64,000 nucleotides of DNA from NCBI RefSeq assembly GCF_001712755.1, contig NZ_MDKC01000010.1, forward strand, positions 25,705-89,704, read 5' to 3'. Below, in pieces: positions 24,701 through 32,413 of this stretch. The stretch comes from Gottfriedia luciferensis (GTDB taxonomy: Bacteria; Bacillota; Bacilli; Bacillales; Bacillaceae_G). The notes beneath the pieces are model-generated. The model did no database searches, was not told the origin of the DNA, and was given only the letters and a program-made list of their open reading frames with translations. Position 1 is the stretch's first letter. Every line of letters starts with the position of its first letter. The translations under genes were made by a program, and so were the position numbers.

Positions 24701-27217
24701 TATGACTTGACGTCAAACGGTAATAACGGAATCCTTTCCTTTAAAACAGCAACTCATGATCAAGCTGTTCAAGCAGGTCAAACGAAATTAGGTGAGAAAT
24801 TTGCCTTTAGTGAGATGCCAACGTTATCAAATGCAGGGGCGATTAAAGGATATAATATCAAACTAACGTCATCAACAGGGGAAGTAGTCACGATCCCTAA
24901 TATTCAACTAGGATATAGACGTCATATTGACTTGAACGGTGGATCCTTAAAGAGTGCAAAAGACTTATTCTTTGCCGATACACTTGTCAATGGTTTGGCG
25001 ACAGCACCGAATATGAGTACAGGTTCTTCTCATGTAGTAAATGGAAATCTGACTATTAGTTCAAATCTGTATCTAGATGCAGCTAACTCAATTGATAAGA
25101 TGTCTGATATTTCAATGGATAATGGTAAATTTATAACGGATAATGCAACTTACTATTTATGTTGGAATAAGGTACCACCAACGGTTAATAAAGATGTTGC
25201 TGGAAACATTGTAGGAAGCGACATTACGTTAACATTTAATGATGATGGAACTTGGAAGAATAATATCAAAGCAGTGAAAATCGGTGCTAAAACTTTAGAA
25301 CTAAATAAGGATTACACGATTTCGAATAATAGTATTACCCTTAAGGCTGCTCTTTTCACGAATGCACAAAAGTTCAATGTGACGATTGTTTCAGAAGGGT
25401 ATATAGATGTAAATGTAGTTGACCAAGTTGTCGGCTATACGGTTACGTTTAATTCAAATGGCGGAGATCCAGTTCCAGCTCAAATCGTCGACAGAAGTGC
25501 GACGAAACCATTCGATCCATCAAAAGCTGGATACAAGTTCTATGGATGGTATATCGATCAAGATCTAACAATACCATATGATTTTGATAATATTGTGACA
25601 AAACCAATTACACTTTATGCAAAATATGCTTTAGCAGGATCTTTTGTAACAGCAGATACAACGGATAATGCGATCGGGAACAATATCGTATTAGAGTACA
25701 GTGATAAAGATTGGGCAAATGCGATTACTGACATCACACTTAACGGAGTTACAATAGACGGATCGAAATATACTGTCGATAAAGAGAATCGTACAATTAC
25801 TCTAGATAAGAGTCTATTCTCAAGAGCGAGAGATTATCAGATTTCGATTAAGGCTACTGATTACGCTGATGTATCATTAGTTCAAAAATTAGTAAATGGA
25901 TATAATGTACATTTCGTAGTACCAGGTGATGCACCAGCTGAAGTAAAAGAAGCAACGAAAGATCAAATTGTAGCACGAAGAATCACAGCACCAACTGTTC
26001 ATGGTTATGAATTAACTTGGTTTGCGGATCAAGATTGCACAATCCCTTGGGATTTCACAAATTCAATTTACTCAGCAAAAACGCTTTACGGAAAATGGAA
26101 ACCAGCAAAATACACTGTCATCTATGATACACAAGATGCTGGATTAGTTGTTTCGGCGAAAGCTGAATACAACACATTACTAGACGAAACAAAACCAACA
26201 AGAACGGGTTACACATTCCTTGGTTGGTATAAAGATGCAGAAGGTAAAACACCATGGAACTTTGCAACAGACAAAGTATCCGGAGATATGGTTTTATATG
26301 CAAAGTGGAGTATTAACTCTTACACAATTCACTTTAACAGCAATGGCGGCAGTCAAGTGGCTGATAAAACTGCAAACTACAATAGCAACATTTCTTTACC
26401 AAAACCAACAAGAACAGGTTACACATTTGTTGGATGGTACACTGATGCAGCATTAAAAACGCCAGTAGGCCCAACTGTAACATTAACAAACAACATTACA
26501 TTGTATGCGAAGTGGAGTATTAACTCTTATTCGATCCATTTCAATAGTAATGGTGGTAGTCAAATTGCAGACAAAACTGCAAATTACAATAGCAAAATCA
26601 CTTTACCAAAACCAACAAGAACAGGTTATACATTTGTTGGATGGTACAAAGATTCTGCATTAAAAACGTCTGCAGGTTCATCAGTAACATTAACAAGCAA
26701 TATCACACTTTATGCAAAATGGAACATAAACAAATATACTGTTAAATTTAATTCTGTTGGAGGCACAATTTCGACTAGAACTGTAAATTACAATTCAACG
26801 ATTAGCCAACCAGCATCACCAACAAGAAAAGGATATACATTCCTTGGATGGTATAAAGATGCATCTGGAAAAGTAGCTTGGAATTTCGCGAAGGATAAAG
26901 TGACTACAAACACTACGATTTATGCGAAATGGGTAGCTAATCCAGCAAAACCAACAAATGTAAAATTAACAAAATCAGGTTTATCTTCTGTAAAATTAAC
27001 ATGGTCTAGTATATCGGGTGCTGCGGGTTATGAGATTGTTAAATCAACTTCAAAAACAGGCACATTTGGTCACTTAACAAATGTAACAAAAACAAATTAC
27101 ACGAACAGTGGATTAACAAGAGGTAAAACTTACTATTACAAAATTCGTTCTTACAAATTGGTTGGATCGAAAAAAATCTACAGCGATTGGACAAGTGTTA
27201 TAGCGTTCAAACGATAA
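18746..27217 (+). CDS. Giant secreted S8 (Vpr/subtilisin-like) serine protease with repeat modules
   Basis: A 2823-residue protein in one uninterrupted frame. Domain order: signal peptide (1-36); inhibitor-I9 propeptide (about 60-210); S8 catalytic domain with Asp268 in VGVLDTGID, His348 in SHGTHVSG and Ser676 in SGTSMATPH; and a PA domain inserted at about 510-590. Long beta-rich regions follow, with a dockerin-like segment (GGDVNSDDVIDMKDLL) near 1437-1526. Several modules of the Shr-HID-like pattern (W-x-n-x-I...GY-x-D) lie between about 1590 and 2400. Listeria-Bacteroides-type repeats (ending in LYAKW) follow at about 1820-1900 and 2230-2730. The last 95 residues are a fibronectin-III-like domain. 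There is no LPxTG or SLH anchor, so it is probably secreted. A decayed paralog lies directly upstream. Confidence 0.93.
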   Translation: MKKKRVSSKVPTKKIMSIFALSSMFLNVVVPHSFASVNTAETKLNQQGLSSNTFDAKEVNRILDGLTPEQKANINKLTGADNTEKIRVDKKDLIGSKKINVIVQFKQDPAKIQIIKQSLANGGATASSQAFNSEYTEAINKVKDSHANFKSFLNTQPKTSIVGGKTVKTEISITREFTDAFNGVALTLPANLVQKLAESPDVASVWSQVEYSLPDEGNSQKSATATSAGKPTSALSHLGIDKLQAEGNTGIIKTGPRAGQKVKVGVLDTGIDYNHPDLYKVTHDENGKLYGGHDFVNNDGIDATGNIKYVDDHDPMETTYDDWVADKASSNPVWGTPPSDYKPYITSHGTHVSGTIAANTTNNNDVYSANGVAPDVALYGYRVLGPGGHGTTESVLSGIDQATKDHMDVINLSLGANINDPLYPTSIAINNATLAGVVCDVAAGNAGPGQATVGSPGSSALAITVGASTVPEEIATMTVKNGSVSYKSRLFGKNFSQADDVYKGQTLPIVDVGLGSEADYSGIDVKGKLVLVKRGVDYLSTKMANAKNAGAAGMIIWDNTDDRDSQGYIPSFLGVSMDNVYSISLTQEQGQALSDAIKKDPKAANITFPSTLDASITKSGDELASFSSTGPVKDWTIKPDVVAPGVDISSTAPYDIWEPNAAHDYKLGYQIMSGTSMATPHVAGISALIKAAHPDYTPADVKTALMNTAKDINTDSKTYSVYQVGAGRVDPSRAIKENVKIQVLDKTVTFDNLADNSTAHEVDNITGSMFFGFKGRGEGAANGSDDVVSSKDFNVSNEGTSSKTFNVSTEFITSKFAGSNKVGPGTGNDVKIDFSVDGNNVKSINVGGGSTVKATAKITVPSNSLEGTYEGYIHLINAADSSETYRIPFTITVAEKGINTFNVAIKAAAEGNISAYNVSFNNEMENCYIVVKDKDGKYIGVTNTLSSGRNFIPGVQYGPLLTLFNGWYLPFTKTYDGTYDESGIADKVEVLKEGSYSLEMIATGKDGKRYTAEDTLYVDGTPPTMTMDSDSKPGIYEIDTTGYLPGQEIKGFNGTVYDSNVDVMKNNGETSVPRLTDGKPVPVDQGLNIVTGYQDSQFPTVYFNTNAKGRFHFGVTKEDLANKLGSDFIIDPTDYSGENDYEINQQTYYFIKKGNPYVTLTSSNGVDAGPGNKDKVVVDPNKPFKATIATKYGVGMTGGKFLLNDNGVYQFSNIRLTDEYKNYLISKGIDPTTVLTIGQPYTHQFYQVGKTTDITISNIGSAGALDHDMPIIEADVTYTNLDPVVGEFPYDLLQANLTLSGTDTRVAWFPVDIPYVRQFTSLIRGRVAAESFARNNINNNYPQFTVDSGAKVTATDANGKKFTTDQPTTANNTMAYAFINPYYALTADVSDKPYSLEASVPGHFKGYAKTPVIGQNKFGYQSGTVKDLPSLFPILLGGDVNSDDVIDMKDLLQEISVYYQYKNILSSPPGTLNTVANKTAFLNTNRNADIYWIKPTGFGYGIDYNDFYYIFKNFGTKNQSAIDAGLSVPDTQLTVDKDTTITTDYAGSITLNAGDTLQQVMQKLNFAGPAQAVSTTPKLQDLQNGATISLSPSSTMIVDDLVWRKAITKVMLGSTDVTDKVTISPAYTYYDANGVSQTMPSKITLPGSLFPTATNYTITVKATGYQDVTKTLTVSTVPIPTPAIPIITDPTVAHIGNDLTLSFQEDANWRNGINKVIMTTNSGKTVDITNLINPDTNQKYYDISKPGKITFNAKTFMTDSTLDPNNTSTFNQATINPGGKNYLPQLYKFTIGSTGTDGTVYPDTIAGSDPIYTAQQPVGYSITFDSQDGSAPKSMAVGYKPSASRSNGPNSDLVSFYSPAPTRPGYKFLGWYNEPSLKTVWDAGPITADKTVYAKWQMNTTQSYSPVDKANPDGLKFDGSNGGVSGVGWILGEGDLKINIPDYLTNVSWLTSKDKIANIEATFYQMKSDGSRETTPTVYTLDPSTYDLTSNGNNGILSFKTATHDQAVQAGQTKLGEKFAFSEMPTLSNAGAIKGYNIKLTSSTGEVVTIPNIQLGYRRHIDLNGGSLKSAKDLFFADTLVNGLATAPNMSTGSSHVVNGNLTISSNLYLDAANSIDKMSDISMDNGKFITDNATYYLCWNKVPPTVNKDVAGNIVGSDITLTFNDDGTWKNNIKAVKIGAKTLELNKDYTISNNSITLKAALFTNAQKFNVTIVSEGYIDVNVVDQVVGYTVTFNSNGGDPVPAQIVDRSATKPFDPSKAGYKFYGWYIDQDLTIPYDFDNIVTKPITLYAKYALAGSFVTADTTDNAIGNNIVLEYSDKDWANAITDITLNGVTIDGSKYTVDKENRTITLDKSLFSRARDYQISIKATDYADVSLVQKLVNGYNVHFVVPGDAPAEVKEATKDQIVARRITAPTVHGYELTWFADQDCTIPWDFTNSIYSAKTLYGKWKPAKYTVIYDTQDAGLVVSAKAEYNTLLDETKPTRTGYTFLGWYKDAEGKTPWNFATDKVSGDMVLYAKWSINSYTIHFNSNGGSQVADKTANYNSNISLPKPTRTGYTFVGWYTDAALKTPVGPTVTLTNNITLYAKWSINSYSIHFNSNGGSQIADKTANYNSKITLPKPTRTGYTFVGWYKDSALKTSAGSSVTLTSNITLYAKWNINKYTVKFNSVGGTISTRTVNYNSTISQPASPTRKGYTFLGWYKDASGKVAWNFAKDKVTTNTTIYAKWVANPAKPTNVKLTKSGLSSVKLTWSSISGAAGYEIVKSTSKTGTFGHLTNVTKTNYTNSGLTRGKTYYYKIRSYKLVGSKKIYSDWTSVIAFKR
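26311..26724 (+). repeat. Two in-frame 207-bp near-identical repeat units within the protease gene
   Basis: Units 26311-26517 and 26518-26724 each encode 69 residues starting SINSY and ending LYAKW, with only a few substitutions. A more diverged unit follows (26725-26931) and others precede. The lengths are identical, so unequal crossing-over could change copy number without a frameshift. Confidence 0.85.
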
Positions 27218-27260
27218 TAAATAGTAGGACAAGGTTTCTCAGGTAAAAACAAGTCAGAAC

Positions 27261-27303
27261 GGGGTGTTTAGGATATTTAATAATTGAATAAACACCCTTT
27301 CGT
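27261..27303 (+). terminator. Hairpin after the protease gene
   Basis: GGGTGTTTA (about 27262-27270) pairs with TAAACACCC (27289-27297), then TTT. It is the first of two hairpins in the 347-base interval 27218-27564, which otherwise holds only the upstream region of the LysR gene. Confidence 0.6.
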
Positions 27304-27356
27304 AAAAAACGATTGATCATCTTTTTTAAAAACAAACTTTCCCTTAAAAATATAAA

Positions 27357-27398
27357 AGACAAGAATACGTAAAAATCAGTATTCTTGTCTTATTTTTT
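27357..27398. terminator. Second intrinsic terminator after the protease gene
   Basis: AAGACAAGAATAC (27357-27369) pairs perfectly with GTATTCTTGTCTT (27379-27391), followed by ATTTTTTT. Confidence 0.85.
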
Positions 27399-27564
27399 TA
27401 AATTGGCATAAATCATGTATAGAATACAATTGAATATAAGACTTATCATTACGCATTTTGATGCAAGATATGTTAATAATAAGAATGAATCGATTTTCTG
27501 GAATCATAAATAGATAATTCACCAACAAGTTATAGTTTTAGTTTTCTTAAGGAGTAGTTGAAGA

Positions 27565-28464
27565 ATGAATTTTGATCAAATGGAACATATTGTAACTGCA
27601 GCAAAAGAGATGTCAATCACGAAAGCTGCAGAAAAATTATTTATCTCTCCTTCTGGAATGAGTCAATCCATTACTCAATTAGAAAATGAGCTTGGCATAA
27701 AAATTTTTAACAGATCGAAACAAGGAGTTACACCAACTTTTGAAGGGAAAATTGTATTATCAAAAGCGATTATTTTATTAAGTACGATTAAAGAGCTTAA
27801 TAAAGAAATAGATGATATTAAGAATAGAAGCAGCAATCATTTAAAAATCTTAACGGCACCTACTTTTTCAGCAATTCTTCAAGAAACGATGATCAAGTAC
27901 AATGAGAAAAATAGTGAAATTACATTTGATGTAGTTGAAGAAAACCCTGCTTATATGATTCAGAATTTCAGTAAGCAAGATTATGATATTGCACTGATTC
28001 CTTGTACAATCGAAGAATTAAAGAAAGAAAAATTTATTGGTTTTGAACATTTAACAAAAGGGCATATTTGCATCGCGGTCGGTAAGAAATCTCCGTTTTA
28101 TTCTTATGAATTTGTCACACCAAACGAACTAACGAATGAAAAAATTGTTATGTATAAAAACTCTGACTATAAGACATTGCAAAAAATCTCTAAACTGAAT
28201 CCCAAAAATGTAGTCCTTCAAACAAATAGAAGTAGCTTGCTTTATGAACTTGTGAAAGAAAGCCAAGCCATTTTATATTTACATAATTTTTCAATAAGAA
28301 ATCGTCCGATCGTTTTAAATGGTGACATTAAAATTATTCCATTAAAGGAAGAAACGTTTTTCGATTTAGATTTTTGGTTGATATACCTACAATCAAAAGG
28401 ATTATCAACACTTGCGAAAGATTTTATGGATGAATTTAAATTGCAGTTTAAAAATAGTATTTAA
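27565..28464 (+). CDS. LysR family transcriptional regulator
   Basis: A 299-residue LysR-type regulator. The N-terminal winged helix reads AAKEMSITKAAEKLFISPSG, then MSQSITQLENELGIKIFNRS, and a periplasmic-binding-protein-like effector domain follows (about 90-295). The effector is unknown. It is the same subgroup as the LysR gene at 38109-39017 (same length and similar HTH). It stands between terminators, so its target could be the giant protease, the germination operon or a distant gene. ATG 27565 follows TTAAGGAG. Confidence 0.93.
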   Translation: MNFDQMEHIVTAAKEMSITKAAEKLFISPSGMSQSITQLENELGIKIFNRSKQGVTPTFEGKIVLSKAIILLSTIKELNKEIDDIKNRSSNHLKILTAPTFSAILQETMIKYNEKNSEITFDVVEENPAYMIQNFSKQDYDIALIPCTIEELKKEKFIGFEHLTKGHICIAVGKKSPFYSYEFVTPNELTNEKIVMYKNSDYKTLQKISKLNPKNVVLQTNRSSLLYELVKESQAILYLHNFSIRNRPIVLNGDIKIIPLKEETFFDLDFWLIYLQSKGLSTLAKDFMDEFKLQFKNSI

Positions 28465-28512
28465 AAAAGATAGTGAAGCCAGCATAACAACTGACTACAC
28501 TATCTTTTTTTT
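28463..28512. terminator. Bidirectional terminator between lysR and gerC
   Basis: AAAAAAGATAGTG (28463-28475) pairs with CACTATCTTTTTT (28498-28510) between convergent genes. Confidence 0.85.
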
Positions 28513-28514
28513 AA

Positions 28515-29648
28515 TTATTCTTCAAGTTGAGACTCTGTTCCAATTGCTCCTGTACTTAATATAGTAACGGTCACTTTCGGTTTGATTTCAATAGTAGGAT
28601 ATTCCTTTTGCCAATTTAGTTTTCGCCATTCTTCTGGCTGATGTTCTTTTAAATATCTTCCAATACCAAGCACATCACTATTAGCAACCTGTATTTCTTT
28701 GATTACCTCTTTAGCTCTTTTATTTAAATCTTTCTTAATAATGGACCACATTTCTTTTTCTTGTAACATTTTAATTGATGTAATTCCGTCTATTCTAACA
28801 AATGCATCAACTTTTAAATTTACTTTTATTTTATCTTTAGAAGTCGTAATAGAGAAATTATTTCTAGGTCTAATGATTTCATAAGATATTGTATTGTATG
28901 GTGCTTCATATTTTTTAGGAAGCTTTGTAATAAAATGGCCGGTATTTCCATATTTACCCATCAGCATTAAAAGAACAGGAGATTGTTCAGAAGTTATGAA
29001 ATGACCAGTATAGCTAGCATTATGCATTAGTCCTGCACCAACAACTTCTACTCGTTTATCTGATACATCTACAACTGGGATTGTGAAATCAATTCCATCT
29101 TCAGAACTATAAGTAAAAATATTAAATAACTCCATTTTTTGAGCGATGGAGGTTGACTCGGCATTATCAATTGTATCCCTTAATATAAATGACAATGGTT
29201 TTGAACCAACGGTTTTTAATGCCAAAACGTTTTTTGCAGGTTGCTTATTTGTAATAGCGACAGATACATTTATATTTGAAAATGTTCTACGCCGAAAGGT
29301 ACTTAAAAGATGAATAAATTTAGTTTTCGAGAAATCTTCACCTAATAATATAACCCTCGTTTTTGATGTCGTTATATCTCCGGGTAAAAATGATTGTATT
29401 TCCATCCCAGCATGAGATACTGAATTCTGTATAGATTTAACAGATTCATTTTGGAAATCGAAGACGCCAGCTCCTCTTCCGATAATATCAAGTATTAGTG
29501 CATTCACCTCAATTTTTTTATCTTGATCGATATCAATACTAATCCCATTTACTAATGTTTTTTCTGTAATGGTTCTTGAATCCCAGCAACCAGTAGCTAC
29601 TAAAAGAAATAAAAATAAACAAATAATGATTATTGACTTGCGAATCAA
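28515..29648 (-). CDS. gerC: GerC-type spore germination lipoprotein, Ger(x)C family
   Basis: A 377-residue lipoprotein. The signal peptide ends in LVATGC with the lipidated Cys at about residue 21, followed by the family start WDSRTITEKTLVNGISID. Ger(x)C proteins are the C subunit of nutrient germinant receptors in the spore inner membrane, with GerA and GerB type partners. The start is TTG 29648, overlapping the gerB stop by four bases (TTGA), which suggests translational coupling. It is the last gene of the operon, ending at a bidirectional terminator. Confidence 0.92.
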   Translation of the reverse strand: MIRKSIIIICLFLFLLVATGCWDSRTITEKTLVNGISIDIDQDKKIEVNALILDIIGRGAGVFDFQNESVKSIQNSVSHAGMEIQSFLPGDITTSKTRVILLGEDFSKTKFIHLLSTFRRRTFSNINVSVAITNKQPAKNVLALKTVGSKPLSFILRDTIDNAESTSIAQKMELFNIFTYSSEDGIDFTIPVVDVSDKRVEVVGAGLMHNASYTGHFITSEQSPVLLMLMGKYGNTGHFITKLPKKYEAPYNTISYEIIRPRNNFSITTSKDKIKVNLKVDAFVRIDGITSIKMLQEKEMWSIIKKDLNKRAKEVIKEIQVANSDVLGIGRYLKEHQPEEWRKLNWQKEYPTIEIKPKVTVTILSTGAIGTESQLEE

Positions 29649-30715
29649 CTGATTAGCCCCCTAACTTTATTAATTAGGAACAATAGGCATGGAATAATAA
29701 TAATAAATAATGGGTCTAAATAACTACCGAAATTTACAATTGTTTCTCTTCTGATTAGATGGAAGGAAACTAACGGATAAAAAGCAAATACTACTATAAT
29801 GATGAAAAGTAATATGCTTTTCCTATTTTTTACAATTAATGAAAGTCGTTTATGTACATCTTCACTAACGATATAAATATAGCTAACTACTGTAGCACAA
29901 ATGACAATTGTCCATAAGCTTAAAAATATCGTATCTAAACTTTCAATCATTTTCGAGTGATAGGTTTTAAAAATATATAGAATGGGGTCTATGATATAAC
30001 TATTTTCTTTGTTACTTAATCGAATATAGGAAGTAATAATAATAAAGGTATAAAAAATTGTCGTAAAGAAATTTGCAAATGTTAAAGTAAATAATTTCTT
30101 TTTTGTATCTTGAAAGTTTGGCGCTATAAATAAAAAGATTTCAAAACCTAACATTTCAAGAAATGATGAATATGCACCGGAGCCAATCTTTTTTATTGGA
30201 TATTGGCCAATAGGTAATATTCTGCCAATATGAACATTATCATAAGCAGATAGTAAAAATAAGATAAAGATTAGAAAGATAAAAGTACAAAGTACATATG
30301 TTCTAGCAATTGTTAGAATGTCATTTTTCGCAACAATATACGCTGTTAATAAAAATAAAATGAGTATAAGCCAAGACGGGCTTTTAGGAAAAATCCATAT
30401 CGTGATAATATCTGAAAATCTCATCGATACTACAAGCACAACATACAAAAAATAGACGTAATAACAAATATTTATACATGTTCCAATGAATGGATTCGTT
30501 ATTATTTTTGTATAGTCAGTAAAACTTTTGTCTGGAAATTTTTTATATAAACTATAATAAAGAAGTATTAAAATTTGAACAATCATGCCACCTACTAGAG
30601 TTGAAATCCATCCGTCATGGCCAGCAACTTTATACATATTATTAGGAAAGCTAGTTATAGCAACACCGAATTGCGTAAATATAATTAAATAGAATAGGTG
30701 TTTATTATTAATCAT
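29645..30715 (-). CDS. gerB: GerB-type spore germination permease (GerAB/ArcD/ProY family)
   Basis: A 356-residue membrane protein with about ten helices. It begins MINNKHLFYLIIFTQFGVAI, and a GxxxTxxPxxxY-like N-terminal pattern is visible. GerB subunits of germinant receptors resemble amino acid transporters and bind the germinant. The germinant cannot be inferred. Overlaps of four bases with gerA (ATGA) and with gerC show one operon on the minus strand. Confidence 0.92.
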   Translation of the reverse strand: MINNKHLFYLIIFTQFGVAITSFPNNMYKVAGHDGWISTLVGGMIVQILILLYYSLYKKFPDKSFTDYTKIITNPFIGTCINICYYVYFLYVVLVVSMRFSDIITIWIFPKSPSWLILILFLLTAYIVAKNDILTIARTYVLCTFIFLIFILFLLSAYDNVHIGRILPIGQYPIKKIGSGAYSSFLEMLGFEIFLFIAPNFQDTKKKLFTLTFANFFTTIFYTFIIITSYIRLSNKENSYIIDPILYIFKTYHSKMIESLDTIFLSLWTIVICATVVSYIYIVSEDVHKRLSLIVKNRKSILLFIIIVVFAFYPLVSFHLIRRETIVNFGSYLDPLFIIIIPCLLFLINKVRGLIS

Positions 30716-32094
30716 GACGATTTCCCCTTTCTATTTTTAAAAAGAACAAACTCAGAGAAACCTGGATTTTCAACATATCGAAAACTAAAGGCTTTAATTT
30801 TTGATAGGTGAGCAAAAATCATAAAGACGCCTAAGCTAATTCCGATAAATCCAAAAATTGATGCAAGGATTAAGAGTGGTATCCCCATGATTCGTGCTGC
30901 AATCGACATTTCCCTTGATGGAAGTGAAAATGATGCAATGGCAGTGACTGCAATCACAACAACCATAGAATTTGAGATTAAATTCGTTTGTACAATAGCC
31001 GTCCCAATAACAATTGCTCCGACAGTACCAATTGTTGATCCGATTGGATTTGGGAGTCTTAAAGGTGCTTCCTTCAAAAGCTCTAAAATAATAATCATTG
31101 TTAAAGCTTCGATCAATGGTGGAAGAGGGACATTTTCAATTGATAGTTTTAAAGTATAAAAAATAGAAACAGGTAAAATATTCGAATGATAAGTGGTAAC
31201 TGCGATATAAATTGAAGGTATTAATACTGCGATCCAAAATGCGAAAATTCTTAAAGAATAAAAAAATACTCCAAAAAGCCATCGGAAATTAAAATCTTCT
31301 GTACTCCGAAAATAACCATAAATATCATAGGGAAATAATAAAGCGTTAGGGTCATTATCAATTATAATAGCAGGCTTTCCCGTTATTAAATGACGAATTG
31401 TACGATCCGGCCTTTCAGTGTACATCACTTGTGGAAATATAGAAGTCGGATACTCTTCTATACTATTTTGAATATGAACAGCCTCAATCATTTTTTTAGG
31501 TTCAACTTGTCCACTTAACTCAAGCTTTTTAATTTTTTGCTCAATTGTTTTAATCATTGATTGAGGAGTGATATCGTTCAAATAAATAATGGAAAGCGAT
31601 ATAGGATATTTTTTACCAACTGTTATATTTTTTATGATTAGCTCCTTTGTACGTAGTCTTTTTCGAATTAAAGTTGAATTAATTTTAAGACTCTCAACAA
31701 AACTGTCATGAGGACCTAGTGAAACTGTTTCAGTACTTGATTCTGTGATAGAACGATCGCTATTATTACTAGGTGCAGAATAGGATTTGGCTTTATTTTT
31801 ATTGTTATCATTAAAAACAATGACATTTCCCGAAAGAATGGCTTGTATACATTCATCAAGAGTATATGCATCATCAGAATCTAATATAGTCGTGATGATT
31901 CGACCTGAATGATCTTTTGAAACTAATCGTTCTAATATATGTGTTTGAATAACCTCTGAATCGATCATTGTATCTAGATAACATAAATGAAGAGTTACTT
32001 CACCAATTGAATATTTTTTATATTTAAAATCTGAACTTGAATGAAATTCGTTTTGTACTTCCTCAAGCATGGAGGTTTTTTCATTTACTTCCAT
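30712..32094 (-). CDS. gerA: GerA-type spore germination receptor subunit
   Basis: A 460-residue GerA family protein. The hydrophilic N-terminal half contains the family segments LCYLDTMIDSEVI, KRLRTKELIIKNITVGKKY and TERPDRTIRHLITGKPAIII. The membrane half includes PPLIEALTMIIILELLKEAP and LPNPIGSTIGTVGAIVIGTA. It is the A subunit of a nutrient germinant receptor. ATG 32094 (minus) follows AAGGAG. It is the first gene of gerA-gerB-gerC. Expression is expected in the forespore under sigma-G, but I could not confidently mark the promoter. Confidence 0.94.
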   Translation of the reverse strand: MEVNEKTSMLEEVQNEFHSSSDFKYKKYSIGEVTLHLCYLDTMIDSEVIQTHILERLVSKDHSGRIITTILDSDDAYTLDECIQAILSGNVIVFNDNNKNKAKSYSAPSNNSDRSITESSTETVSLGPHDSFVESLKINSTLIRKRLRTKELIIKNITVGKKYPISLSIIYLNDITPQSMIKTIEQKIKKLELSGQVEPKKMIEAVHIQNSIEEYPTSIFPQVMYTERPDRTIRHLITGKPAIIIDNDPNALLFPYDIYGYFRSTEDFNFRWLFGVFFYSLRIFAFWIAVLIPSIYIAVTTYHSNILPVSIFYTLKLSIENVPLPPLIEALTMIIILELLKEAPLRLPNPIGSTIGTVGAIVIGTAIVQTNLISNSMVVVIAVTAIASFSLPSREMSIAARIMGIPLLILASIFGFIGISLGVFMIFAHLSKIKAFSFRYVENPGFSEFVLFKNRKGKSS

Positions 32095-32413
32095 TTAAAC
32101 CAACTCCTTAAAAACTCCGCAATGAATATAAGTATTATTCCCTTTTGTAAATTGGATATGTATGGAAATTGATCTTGTAGTTACTAAAGTCTTTAAATAT
32201 GAATATTTATGATCATTAATAGATTGTAAATTAATTAAACTCTATATTTCATAGTTCTGATTAAGATGTCTGATTATTCAATCTGGGCATTTTTTTAGTA
32301 TTCAAAACATAAATTTTTAAAGTATCTCATATAAAAGAAAGCTTAAATTAACTATTGCTAAAGTATTAAATACTTTATGAAATGTTTTTTACGGAAGGGG
32401 TTGAGAACACATC
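32095..32413. other. Divergent intergenic region between gerA and the molybdenum hydroxylase genes
   Basis: The 319 bases are AT-rich and contain the gerA ribosome binding site (minus) at one end and a GAAGGGG site for the hydroxylase gene at the other. I see no gene, terminator or convincing operator inside. Confidence 0.5.
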
